Positions 1 to 7,279 of a stretch of DNA of 34,943 bases are shown in pieces. The DNA lies in NCBI GenBank assembly GCA_947478455.1, contig CANJWR010000029.1, forward strand, positions 1 to 34,943, in the 5' to 3' direction. The DNA is from Beijerinckiaceae bacterium. Its GTDB lineage: Bacteria > Pseudomonadota > Alphaproteobacteria > Rhizobiales > Beijerinckiaceae. Position 1 is the stretch's first letter, and each line of letters begins with the position of its first letter. The notes beneath the pieces are model-generated. The model did no database searches and was not told the DNA's origin. It saw only the letters and a program-made list of their open reading frames with translations. The position numbers and the translations under genes are program-made.

Positions 1-249
1 GAAGACGTGGAGCTTCAGGAAGCCCCACTGGTCAATTCGGCGACCGACAATCACTTCACGGGTGTCGTCGACCAGCGCATCTTCCTGGGCGACTTTGTTG
101 ACCTTGAGGTCAAGGTAGGCGACTACCTGCTGCGTTCGCGGGCCCATCCGTCGCTGCGGACCCCGATCGGCGACAAGATCAACATCCGGATGAACCCCGA
201 GAAGTGCGTCGCGATCGAAGACGATGGCGGCATTCGCTCGGCGGCCTGA
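1..249 (+). CDS. ABC transporter ATP-binding protein, C-terminal fragment (TOBE-type domain)
   Basis: The reading frame is open from the first base and stops at 249, so only the last 82 residues are present and the start lies left of the window. The fragment reads like the regulatory C-terminal TOBE_2 domain of PotA/FbpC-type ABC ATPases, with GVVDQRIFLGDFVDLEV and a later DKINIRMNPEKCVAIED. Walker motifs are outside the window. In this transporter class the ATPase works at the inner membrane with one or two permeases and a periplasmic binding protein. Two binding proteins of a fitting class follow downstream (1525 and 5021), so this is probably the ATPase of the same importer. The next gene begins 70 nt later on the same strand. 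Confidence 0.8.
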   Translation, partial: EDVELQEAPLVNSATDNHFTGVVDQRIFLGDFVDLEVKVGDYLLRSRAHPSLRTPIGDKINIRMNPEKCVAIEDDGGIRSAA

Positions 250-319
250 TCCGGCCTCGCATTTGCATCGGCGCGCCGCGCATCACGCGAAGGCGCGCCA
301 CCAACTCAAGGAGCCATGA

Positions 320-1441
320 ATGGCAAAAGACGCGATTGTATCGACAGAATTGGCGAAGAAGTTCGAGACCGAAAAAGAAACGCCCTACACGCGCTGGGTG
401 GCCAGCGAAGGTCTGGAGATCATTCCAGCCCTTTATGTGCGCAACCTCCGCACAGTCGAACTGAAGCCCTGGGCGCGCCGTGGCGGCAATGCCGTATTCG
501 TCAATCACGACGCATCGCGCACGTCCAACGACAGCTATGTGATGGAAATTCCGCCGGGCAAGAAGCTCGAGCCGCATCGCCAGCTGTACGAGGAAATGAT
601 CCTCATTCTCGACGGTCGCGGTTCGACGACGGTCTGGAACGACGAAGGCAAGCGCATCACCTTCGAATGGGGTCCGGGTTCGCTGTTCGCGATACCGATC
701 AACACCCTGCACCAGCACTTCAATGGCTCGGGCCGCGAGCCGGCGCGCTACATCGGCGTCACCAACGCGCCCCCGGTCGTCAACCTGTACGAAGATCTCG
801 ACTTCGTCTTCAACACGAAGCACGATTTCAAGAGCCGCTTCTCGGGCGAGCCGGATTACTTCGCCGCCAAGACCGAGCAGAAGGGCTTCCTGCTGCAGAC
901 CAACTTCGTGCCGGATGCGGTGAACCTGCCGCTGATCAGCGCCAAGGAGCGCGGCGCTGGCGGTGGCCATATCCGCTTCAACATGGCCAAGGGCTCGATG
1001 AACAGCCACATCTCGCAGTTCCCGGTCGGGACCTACAAGAAGGGCCACGCTCATGGTCCGGGCGCATACGTCATCATCCTGTCGGGCGAAGGCTATTCGC
1101 TCATGTGGCCGGAAGGCGAAGAGCCCAAGCGCTACGACTGGGAAGTCGGCACGCTCATCGTTCCGCCGAACATGTGGTTCCACCAGCACTTCAACACGGG
1201 CCCGACGCCTGCGCGCTATCTGGCGTTCAAGCACGAGGTCGTGTCGATCCGTAACGCTCAGGGCGTGCCGAAGGCCTGGATCAGCCGTCGCATCGGCGGC
1301 GATCAGGTGGATTACGCCGATGAAAAGCCGTTGGTGCGTTCGCTCTTCTCGTCGGAACTGTCCAAACATGGCCTGACGCCGAGGATGGACGATGCCTATG
1401 CGACCGAACTCGAGACGCTGCCGCCCAAGGCCGTCGCCTGA
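320..1441 (+). CDS. Double-cupin protein, paralogue 1
   Basis: A 373-aa protein with two cupin domains, roughly residues 60-150 and 220-305, similar in size and layout to bicupin dioxygenases such as gentisate 1,2-dioxygenase. Close relatives are, as I recall, often annotated as cupin proteins or 'ethanolamine ammonia lyase-activating protein'; neither name proves a function. The C-terminal domain has His243-Ala-His245 and His288, a three-histidine metal site lacking the usual cupin glutamate, as in the gentisate dioxygenase family. The N-terminal domain keeps His86, Glu92 and His131 but has Gln88 where the second histidine is expected. The start is set by AAGGAG at 308-313. It has no signal peptide, so it is cytosolic. 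Two paralogues lie downstream (2642, 3790). An oxygenase or isomerase acting on an imported acid is inferred from context only. Confidence 0.85.
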   Translation: MAKDAIVSTELAKKFETEKETPYTRWVASEGLEIIPALYVRNLRTVELKPWARRGGNAVFVNHDASRTSNDSYVMEIPPGKKLEPHRQLYEEMILILDGRGSTTVWNDEGKRITFEWGPGSLFAIPINTLHQHFNGSGREPARYIGVTNAPPVVNLYEDLDFVFNTKHDFKSRFSGEPDYFAAKTEQKGFLLQTNFVPDAVNLPLISAKERGAGGGHIRFNMAKGSMNSHISQFPVGTYKKGHAHGPGAYVIILSGEGYSLMWPEGEEPKRYDWEVGTLIVPPNMWFHQHFNTGPTPARYLAFKHEVVSIRNAQGVPKAWISRRIGGDQVDYADEKPLVRSLFSSELSKHGLTPRMDDAYATELETLPPKAVA

Positions 1442-1460
1442 TCTGGTCCTATGACTACCG

Positions 1461-1489
1461 GGGGAACAGCGCATCGGGCGCTGTTCCCC
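1461..1489 (+). other. Strong intercistronic hairpin
   Basis: A perfect 12-bp inverted repeat (1461-1472 pairing with 1478-1489) with a 5-nt loop lies in the 83-nt gap between bicupin 1 and the first binding protein. No run of T follows directly, so it is a weak candidate for an intrinsic terminator. It is more likely an mRNA-stabilising or processing element that sets cupin and binding-protein levels separately. Confidence 0.7.
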
Positions 1490-1524
1490 TGTCGTTTAAA
1501 CAATCGCTTTTCGGGGAGACGCAC

Positions 1525-2607
1525 ATGACCGGACGAACCTCCAATCATCTCGCCGCCCTTGGATTTGGGCGCATTGCGCTGGGCGCCGCTTTTGCGCTGG
1601 GACTCTCGCTCGCCACGCCTGCAGTTCACGCGCAGACGATCCAGGAACTCGCCAATTATGCCGGCGCGGATCGAACCGAAAAGCTGATTGCCGGAGCCAA
1701 GAAAGAAGGCTCGGTCATGCTTTATACGTCGCTGCAGATCGAGGACGTGAATGCGCTCAGCTCCGTCTTCCAGCAGAAATACGGCGTGAAGCTCAACGTC
1801 TGGCGCGGCAGCGCCGAGGATGTGCGCCAGCGCGCCATTGTCGAGACCCGCGCCAATCGCAACGAGGTCGATATTTTCGAACTCGGCGGACGCGAAATGG
1901 AATCGTTGCATCGCGAGAAGCTTCTCTCGGCGATCAAGTCTCCGGTTTTTGCCGATCTGGTTCCGCAAGCGCTTTCGCCCCATGGCGAATGGACCGGCAC
2001 GCGCCTCAATGTCATCACCGGCGCCTACAACACCAATCTTATCAAGAAAGAAGATGTGCCCAAGACTTATGAGGATCTGCTTGATCCCAAGTACAAGGGC
2101 AAGCTTGGAATCGAGGCCGAGGACGAGGACTGGCTCGCCGCCATCGTCACCGAGATGGGCGAGGAAAAAGGCCTGAAACTCTTCCGCGATATTGTCGCCA
2201 AGAACGGCATGTCGATCCGCAAGGGCCACACACTGCTGGTCAATCTCGTGGCCTCCGGCGAAGTCCCGATGGCGCTCACAGTTTACACATACAAGGCCTC
2301 GCAGCTGATCACTGGCGGAGCCCCCATTGCGTTGCTTGGCCTTCAGCCGGCAGTCGCGCGCGTCAACGGCATTGGGGTCGCCGCCAAGCCGGCGCATCCG
2401 CATGCGGCCATTCTGTTTTACGATTTCGTTCTCGGTCAGGAAGGCCAGTCGATCCTGCAAAAGCGCGAGTTTACCCCGACCAACCGTAAGGTCGAGGAAT
2501 TGCCCAAGGAGCTGCGCGTCACCTTCAGCGATCTGCCGAAGCTGCTCGACGAAAAGGACAAGTGGTCGAAAATCTACCGCGATATTTTCGCCGCTCGCGC
2601 CCGCTGA
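1525..2607 (+). CDS. ABC transporter periplasmic substrate-binding protein, paralogue 1
   Basis: A 360-aa protein with a Sec-type signal peptide: a hydrophobic stretch at about residues 15-33, with cleavage likely after AVHA at 36. The mature part starts as extracellular binding proteins of the iron/putrescine-type class 1 cluster do, with a conserved LIAGAKKEG and later LWRGS/VWRGS-like and YNTNLI segments. It would bind its ligand in the periplasm and deliver it to a permease not seen here. The paired tyrosines typical of ferric-binding proteins are not evident (VYTYKAS instead), so an organic ligand is as likely as iron. GGGGAGA at 1514-1520 is the ribosome site. It is clearly paralogous to the protein at 5021 along its whole length, and bicupin 2 follows 34 nt later. 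Confidence 0.88.
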   Translation: MTGRTSNHLAALGFGRIALGAAFALGLSLATPAVHAQTIQELANYAGADRTEKLIAGAKKEGSVMLYTSLQIEDVNALSSVFQQKYGVKLNVWRGSAEDVRQRAIVETRANRNEVDIFELGGREMESLHREKLLSAIKSPVFADLVPQALSPHGEWTGTRLNVITGAYNTNLIKKEDVPKTYEDLLDPKYKGKLGIEAEDEDWLAAIVTEMGEEKGLKLFRDIVAKNGMSIRKGHTLLVNLVASGEVPMALTVYTYKASQLITGGAPIALLGLQPAVARVNGIGVAAKPAHPHAAILFYDFVLGQEGQSILQKREFTPTNRKVEELPKELRVTFSDLPKLLDEKDKWSKIYRDIFAARAR

Positions 2608-2641
2608 ACCAAATCAAAAACGATCGACTGGAGGAATATTG

Positions 2642-3754
2642 ATGGCAAAGGGCCCGCTCGCTTCTGAAGACCTCGCGAAGAAGTTCGCTGTCGAGAAGAT
2701 CACGCCATATATGCGCTATGTGGCCGACGAAGGGCTCGACATCATCAGCGCGCATTATGTGCGCAACCTGAAGACGGTAGATCTGAAGCCGTGGGCGCGT
2801 CGCGGCGGCGCGGGCGTCTTCATCAATCACGAGGCCTCGCAGGTCACCAACGATTGCTACGTTTGCGAAATTCCGCCGGGCAAGGCGCTCAATCCGCAGC
2901 GTCAGATGTTCGAGGAAATGGTGCTCGTTCTCACCGGGCGCGGGTCGACGACGGTCTGGAACAAGGCCGGCAAGAGCATTACGTTCGAGTGGAAGGCGGG
3001 CGCGATTTTCGCCATTCCGCTGAACTGCATGCACCAGCATTTCAACGGTTCGGGGCAGGAACCGGCGCGTTTCGTGTCTGTGACGAACTGCCCTTCCGTG
3101 CTCAATCTGTACGACGATCTCGACTTCCTGTTCGGCCTCGATTTCGACTTCAAGCGCCGCTTCACCGGCGAGCCGGATTTCTTCTCCGCCAAGGGCGAGC
3201 AGAAGGGCTTCATGCTCACCACGAACTTCGTGCCGGACGCGGTCAATCTTCCGCTCATCGAGGCGAAGGAGCGTGGCGCGGGCGGTGGGCACATTCGCTT
3301 CAACATGGCCAAGGGCTCCATCGCCAGCCACATTTCGCAATTTCCGGTCGGCACCTACAAAAAGGCCCATGCGCACGATCCTGGCGCGCATGTCATCATC
3401 CTGTCGGGCGAGGGCTATTCGCTCATGTGGGCCGAAGGCGAGGAGCCCAAGCGCTACGATTGGGAACTCGGGACGCTCATCGTGCCGCCCAATGGCGTTT
3501 TCCATCAGCATTTCAACACCGGCCCGACGCCGGCGCGCTATCTGGCGTTCAAACATCCGGGCGTGCGCAACGAGCAGGGCGTTCCGCTGGCGTGGATCAG
3601 CCGCCGTCTCGGGGGCAACCAGATCGACTACGCGGACGAAACCGAGCTGGTTCGCAAGACATTCGCCGAAGCGCTCGGCAAACACGGCCTGAAGCCGAAA
3701 ATGGATTCCTTCTACGAAGCCGAATTGCCGACGCTGCCGCCCAAGCGCGCCTGA
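2642..3754 (+). CDS. Double-cupin protein, paralogue 2
   Basis: A 370-aa protein that aligns without gaps to bicupins 1 and 3 over at least the first 290 residues. The C-terminal cupin keeps His243, His245 and His288 and has an extra His250. In the N-terminal cupin both motif-1 histidines are glutamine (Gln86, Gln88); Glu92 and His131 remain. The N-terminal site is therefore probably empty or altered, while the C-terminal site should bind a metal such as Fe(II). GGAGGA at 2630-2635 with a 6-nt spacer fixes the ATG at 2642 and rules out the much longer upstream extension of this frame. It has no signal peptide. It sits 34 nt after binding protein 1 and 35 nt before bicupin 3, so all are probably on one transcript. 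Confidence 0.85.
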   Translation: MAKGPLASEDLAKKFAVEKITPYMRYVADEGLDIISAHYVRNLKTVDLKPWARRGGAGVFINHEASQVTNDCYVCEIPPGKALNPQRQMFEEMVLVLTGRGSTTVWNKAGKSITFEWKAGAIFAIPLNCMHQHFNGSGQEPARFVSVTNCPSVLNLYDDLDFLFGLDFDFKRRFTGEPDFFSAKGEQKGFMLTTNFVPDAVNLPLIEAKERGAGGGHIRFNMAKGSIASHISQFPVGTYKKAHAHDPGAHVIILSGEGYSLMWAEGEEPKRYDWELGTLIVPPNGVFHQHFNTGPTPARYLAFKHPGVRNEQGVPLAWISRRLGGNQIDYADETELVRKTFAEALGKHGLKPKMDSFYEAELPTLPPKRA

Positions 3755-3789
3755 CGTCTGCCGATCTTAAACCTGAACCGGAGAGCCTG

Positions 3790-4908
3790 ATGGCCAAGAC
3801 CGCAATTGTGTCCGACGAACTTGCCAAGAAGTTCGAGACCGAAAAGAACACCCCCTATGGCCGTTGGGTCGCCGAGCAGGGCCTCGACATCATCAGCGCG
3901 CAATATGTTCCGAACCTGCGCACCGTCGAACTGAAGCCGTGGGCCCGTCGCGGCGGTCGCGGCGTGTTCATCAACCATGACGCCTCGCGCACTTCGAACG
4001 ATTGCTACGTTTGCGAAATCCCCAACGGCGGCAAGCTCGCCCCGCAGCGCCAGCTGTATGAGGAAATGGTCCTCATTCTTGACGGTCGCGGTTCGACGAC
4101 GATCTGGAACGACGCCGGCCAGCGCATGACGTTCGAATGGAAGGCGGGCGCCATGTTCGCGATTCCGCTGAACACCTGGTACCAGCACTTCAACGGTTCA
4201 GGGCAGGAACCGGCGCGTTATGTCGGCGTCACCTTCCTGCCGTGGGTGCTGAACCTGTATGACGACCCGGACTTCGTGTTCGGCACGGCTTATGATTTCA
4301 AGAACCGCTTCAACGGCGAGCCTGACTACTTCTCCGCCAAGGGCGACCAGAAGGGCTTCCTGCTCACCACCAACTTCGTGCCGGACGCAGTGAACCTGCC
4401 GCTGATCACCGCCAAGGAGCGCGGCGCCGGCGGCGGTCACATCCGCTTCAACATGGCCAAGGGTTCGATGGCGAGCCATATTTCGCAGTTCCCGGTCGGC
4501 ACCTACAAGAAGGGTCACATGCATGGCCCGGGCGCGCACGTGATCCTGCTAAGTGGCGAAGGCTATTCGCTGATGTGGCCGGAGGGCGACGAGCCCAAGC
4601 GCTACGACTGGCAGCCCGGCACGCTGATCGTGCCGCCGAACGCCTTCTTCCACCAGCATTTCAACACTGGCCCGACGCCGGCGCGCTATCTTGCGTTCAA
4701 GCATTCCTCGCCGCGCAACGCGCAGGGCGTGCCGCTTTCGTGGATCAGCCGTCGTCTCGGCGGCAACCAGATCGACTATGCTGATGAGACCGATATGCAG
4801 CGCAAGATGTTCGCCGACGCGCTCGCCAAACACGGCCTCGCACCGCGCATGGACGAAGCCTACAAGTCAGAACTCGAAACCCTGCCGCCCAAGCGCGCAG
4901 AGGTCTGA
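3790..4908 (+). CDS. Double-cupin protein, paralogue 3
   Basis: A 372-aa protein, closer by eye to bicupin 1 at its N-terminus (AIVSDELAKKFETEK) but with the QRQ motif of bicupin 2. The C-terminal cupin is intact (His243, His245, His250, His288). The N-terminal cupin has Gln86, Gln88 and Tyr131, so all three histidines are lost and only Glu92 remains. This is the most degenerate of the three N-terminal domains. The ATG at 3790 is preceded by CCGGAGAG at 3779-3786. Ends of the three proteins are alike (TLPPK). Its function is not established. A heteromer with the other paralogues, or a shift of substrate range, is possible but only inferred. Confidence 0.85.
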   Translation: MAKTAIVSDELAKKFETEKNTPYGRWVAEQGLDIISAQYVPNLRTVELKPWARRGGRGVFINHDASRTSNDCYVCEIPNGGKLAPQRQLYEEMVLILDGRGSTTIWNDAGQRMTFEWKAGAMFAIPLNTWYQHFNGSGQEPARYVGVTFLPWVLNLYDDPDFVFGTAYDFKNRFNGEPDYFSAKGDQKGFLLTTNFVPDAVNLPLITAKERGAGGGHIRFNMAKGSMASHISQFPVGTYKKGHMHGPGAHVILLSGEGYSLMWPEGDEPKRYDWQPGTLIVPPNAFFHQHFNTGPTPARYLAFKHSSPRNAQGVPLSWISRRLGGNQIDYADETDMQRKMFADALAKHGLAPRMDEAYKSELETLPPKRAEV

Positions 4909-4952
4909 TTTTTTTTAGTCGCGCGCCAGCCGGCGTGCGCAAACGAGTTTGA

Positions 4953-4973
4953 CCCTGCGGGATGCCCGCAGGG
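4953..4973 (+). other. Intercistronic hairpin before binding protein 2
   Basis: CCCTGCGGG (4953-4961) pairs perfectly with CCCGCAGGG (4965-4973) around a 3-nt loop. It lies in the 112-nt gap between bicupin 3 and the second binding protein. A run of eight T (4910-4917) lies upstream of the hairpin rather than after it, so this is not a standard terminator. The position mirrors the hairpin at 1461-1489, also just ahead of a binding-protein gene. Confidence 0.6.
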
Positions 4974-5020
4974 GCCGATCGGTCGCCACAAGACCGACGG
5001 TGTCAGAGAGGGAGAAGGCT

Positions 5021-6079
5021 ATGGTCGCGCATTTCCTGTCGCGTGATGTCGCACGTCGTGCGTTGCTTGTTTCTGCCGCAGCGGGCGCTCTGGCGCTGTC
5101 GGTTTTCGGTGCGCAGGCGCAGACAGCCGCCGATATTGCAGTCCTGGCCGGCCCCGACCGCATGGACAGGATTGTTGCGGGCGCGAAAAAAGAGGGCGGA
5201 CTGACGCTCTATTCCTCCGGCACAGTTGAGGATATGGGCGGCATCATTGCCGGCTTTGAAAAGAAATACGGCCTCAAGGTCAAACTCTGGCGCGGAAGTT
5301 CAGAAGATATTCGTCAGCGCGCCGTCACGGAACGCCGGGCCAATCGCTTCGACGTTGACGTGATCGAGACCGCCGGCCCCGACATTGAGGCCATGCACCG
5401 CGAGGAACTGCTCCAGAAAATCGTTTCGCCGACGCTTGCCGACATGATGCCGCAGGCCTTGCGCCCGCACGGCGAATGGGTGACGGGCCGCCTGAGCATT
5501 TTCACCATCGGCTACAACACGAATCTGGTGAAGGATGCGCCGAAATCCTACGAGGATTTTCTTGACCCGAAATGGAAGGGCAAGCTCGGCATCGAGGCTG
5601 AGGACGCCAACTGGTTCATGGCCGTCGCGGGCGTGATGGGCGAGGAAAAGGCCATCGACCTGTTCAGGAAGATCGTGGCCACGAACGGCGTTTCAGTCCG
5701 CAAGGGCCACACGCTTCTGGCCAATATGGTGGCCTCGGGCGAAGTGCCGTTGGCCCTGACGCTCTACAATTACAAGGCCGAGCAACTGGCCGCCTCCGGC
5801 GCGCCTCTGAAGCCTGTCTATCTGCAGCCGCTCGTGGCGCTGCCGACCGGCGTGGCGGTGGCCCGCAAGGCCCCCAACCCCCATGCGGCTGTGCTCTTCT
5901 GGGAATTTTTCCTCACCGACGCCCAGCATATTCTGATTTCGCAGGACAATGTGCCCACCAATCGCAAAATCAAGGAGCCTCCGCCGGGCCTCGTGCTGAC
6001 CGATCCGGTAAAGCTGCTCGACGAGGGCGACCGCTGGGTGAAAATCTACAAGGATATCTTTGCCCCGAAGGCGCGCTAG
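5021..6079 (+). CDS. ABC transporter periplasmic substrate-binding protein, paralogue 2
   Basis: A 352-aa protein starting at the ATG after GAGAGGGAGAAGG (5005-5016). The frame stays open upstream to 4949, but that extension has no signal-peptide logic and no ribosome site. The start chosen gives a signal peptide with arginines at 11-12, a hydrophobic core and likely cleavage after AQA at 33. The mature protein is a paralogue of the 1525 gene: it shares IVAGAKKEG, LWRGSSEDIRQRAV, YNTNLV, KGKLGIEAED and IRKGHTLL-like segments. Two importers or one importer with two ligand specificities are both possible. A stand-alone cupin follows after 78 nt. Confidence 0.88.
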   Translation: MVAHFLSRDVARRALLVSAAAGALALSVFGAQAQTAADIAVLAGPDRMDRIVAGAKKEGGLTLYSSGTVEDMGGIIAGFEKKYGLKVKLWRGSSEDIRQRAVTERRANRFDVDVIETAGPDIEAMHREELLQKIVSPTLADMMPQALRPHGEWVTGRLSIFTIGYNTNLVKDAPKSYEDFLDPKWKGKLGIEAEDANWFMAVAGVMGEEKAIDLFRKIVATNGVSVRKGHTLLANMVASGEVPLALTLYNYKAEQLAASGAPLKPVYLQPLVALPTGVAVARKAPNPHAAVLFWEFFLTDAQHILISQDNVPTNRKIKEPPPGLVLTDPVKLLDEGDRWVKIYKDIFAPKAR

Positions 6080-6157
6080 CCGTTCGGAATCAGTAGGCAA
6101 GCGCGCTGCGCCTGTGCTATCAAACGTCCAAATCCGCCAGTCAGATGTGAGACACCA

Positions 6158-6712
6158 ATGGGAATTATCGATCCGCGCGAGCAGATGCGCGCACATGCGC
6201 AAACGCAATATGTCGATTTCTATTCCGAGGCCCTCAAGGCTTCCGAGCAGTTCCGCAAGGAATACGACGGTCGCGTGAACGTGGTGAAGTCTGCCGACAT
6301 GCCGCTGGAGCGTTCGCCCAATGGCCTGATCAAGCACATCATCCACGAGAAGATGGACACCAAGGAGTGCTGCCTCGACATCTACATGCAGTTCCTGGCT
6401 CCCGGCGCCGCCTCCGGCAAGCATCGCCATCTGTCGGAAGAAGTCTTCTACGTCGTTGAAGGCTCGGGCTACGACCTGCACTGGGACGTGAAGTTCGACT
6501 GTCAGGACGTGATGGAATTCGAATGGGAAACCGAGCCACAGAAGTTCGAATGGACGCAGGGCGACTTCGTCTACATTCCGCCCTATTGCGCCCATAAGCA
6601 CTTCAACTCGGACCCGAACAACGAAGCGCGCATCATCGTCATCAACAGCCGGATCGTGAAGCCCATGGGCTTTGACTGGTTCGAGCAGATCGAGCGCGCC
6701 GAAGGGTTCTGA
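6158..6712 (+). CDS. Single-domain cupin protein
   Basis: A 184-aa protein with one complete cupin metal site: His89-x-His91, Glu95 and His146 (motif 2, PPYCAHKHFN). It is the only protein of the cluster with all four canonical ligands. About 80 residues precede the barrel and are not recognised. It has no signal peptide. The ribosome site before the ATG is weak (TGAGACACCA). It ends the cupin cluster, with a clear terminator about 30 nt downstream. A dioxygenase or isomerase role beside the bicupins is plausible, but the substrate is unknown. Confidence 0.82.
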   Translation: MGIIDPREQMRAHAQTQYVDFYSEALKASEQFRKEYDGRVNVVKSADMPLERSPNGLIKHIIHEKMDTKECCLDIYMQFLAPGAASGKHRHLSEEVFYVVEGSGYDLHWDVKFDCQDVMEFEWETEPQKFEWTQGDFVYIPPYCAHKHFNSDPNNEARIIVINSRIVKPMGFDWFEQIERAEGF

Positions 6713-6741
6713 TCCACGCGGGCTTTCAGCCACAAAGTTTG

Positions 6742-6775
6742 AACGCGCCCGGCCATGCCAGGGCGCGTTTTCGTT
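6742..6775 (+). terminator. Rho-independent terminator of the cupin cluster
   Basis: A perfect 9-bp stem (6742-6750 with 6761-6769), a 10-nt loop and a T-rich tail (TTTTCGTTT). It closes the cupin/binding-protein transcript. It also argues that the next gene starts at 6791 and not at an upstream in-frame codon inside the terminator. Confidence 0.85.
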
Positions 6776-6790
6776 TCAGGAGATGATTCG

Positions 6791-7207
6791 ATGTGCGGCG
6801 AAATCGAGGAAGAAGGCGGGCCGAGTTCTTTCGAGGACGCGCTCTACAATCGTTTTTTGGTTCATACGCGGAGCCTTCTGGCGAAACAGAAGACCGCGCA
6901 GGCGGCCAATCGCGATCCGATGTTCGATCAACTCGACAAGCTTTTCGCCGACGCCCTGTCGCGAGCCACGCGCGATTCGGAAGAAGCCGACGAAAACGAT
7001 CGCTATCAGATTATGGCCATGCAGCCGCTCGTCTTCGCGCGGCTCGCGGGCTTCATGGCGGCCCACTGCTCGTTGCAGGAAGACCCGATGCGCAAGGTGA
7101 TGGAAGCTCTCATGCACGGCTATGCGGAGGCCGAGCGCATCGAGAACGATCACGGCCACGATCATGACCACGACGGCGCTCACGGCCATTACGGCCATCA
7201 GCATTAG
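6791..7207 (+). CDS. Small protein with histidine-rich C-terminal tail
   Basis: A 138-aa protein of unrecognised family. CAGGAGA (6777-6783) places the start at 6791; the longer in-frame version would begin inside the terminator. The body is acidic and helical in appearance, with an LYNRFLVHTRSLLAKQ segment and a later QPLVFARLAGFMAAH segment. The last 18 residues contain eight histidines alternating with Asp, Gly and Ala, a pattern typical of Ni/Zn/Co/Fe-binding tails in metallochaperones and transporters. It has no signal peptide or membrane segment. Its position right after a metal-dependent cupin cluster suggests metal storage or delivery, which is inference only. It is probably transcribed partly by read-through, since I see no strong promoter in the short gap. 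Confidence 0.7.
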   Translation: MCGEIEEEGGPSSFEDALYNRFLVHTRSLLAKQKTAQAANRDPMFDQLDKLFADALSRATRDSEEADENDRYQIMAMQPLVFARLAGFMAAHCSLQEDPMRKVMEALMHGYAEAERIENDHGHDHDHDGAHGHYGHQH

Positions 7208-7238
7208 TTGAAGACGCCGGAAGCCAAGCTCCGCCGTC

Positions 7239-7261
7239 ATGGCCGGGCTTGACCCGGCCAT
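7239..7261. repeat. Dispersed alphaproteobacterial palindrome (ATGGCCGGG-type)
   Basis: ATGGCCGGG (7239-7247) and CCCGGCCAT (7253-7261) form a 9-bp palindrome with a 5-nt loop. It lies between two convergent genes (stops at 7207 and 7280). From memory, this 'GTCATGGCCGGGCTTG-CCCGGCCATC' form is repeated many times in Bradyrhizobium-like genomes. It may also act as a bidirectional transcription stop, though it lacks T runs. Confidence 0.7.
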
Positions 7262-7279
7262 CTGGTCCAGACGCCGCGT

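Noticed and set aside
270-299. Two GGCGCGCC copies forming a possible hairpin between the ABC ATPase tail and bicupin 1
   Set aside because: The arms are short self-complementary 8-mers with no T tail; chance is likely in such GC-rich DNA.
179-1474. 431-aa open frame antisense to bicupin 1
   Set aside because: It mirrors a well-supported gene, has an Arg-rich composition typical of GC-rich antisense frames, and lacks a ribosome site or known motif. Similar frames opposite bicupins 2 and 3 were rejected for the same reason.
1525-6079. Binding proteins as ferric-iron carriers
   Set aside because: The class includes iron binders, but the adjacent tyrosine pair typical of them is not seen, so iron was not put in the calls.
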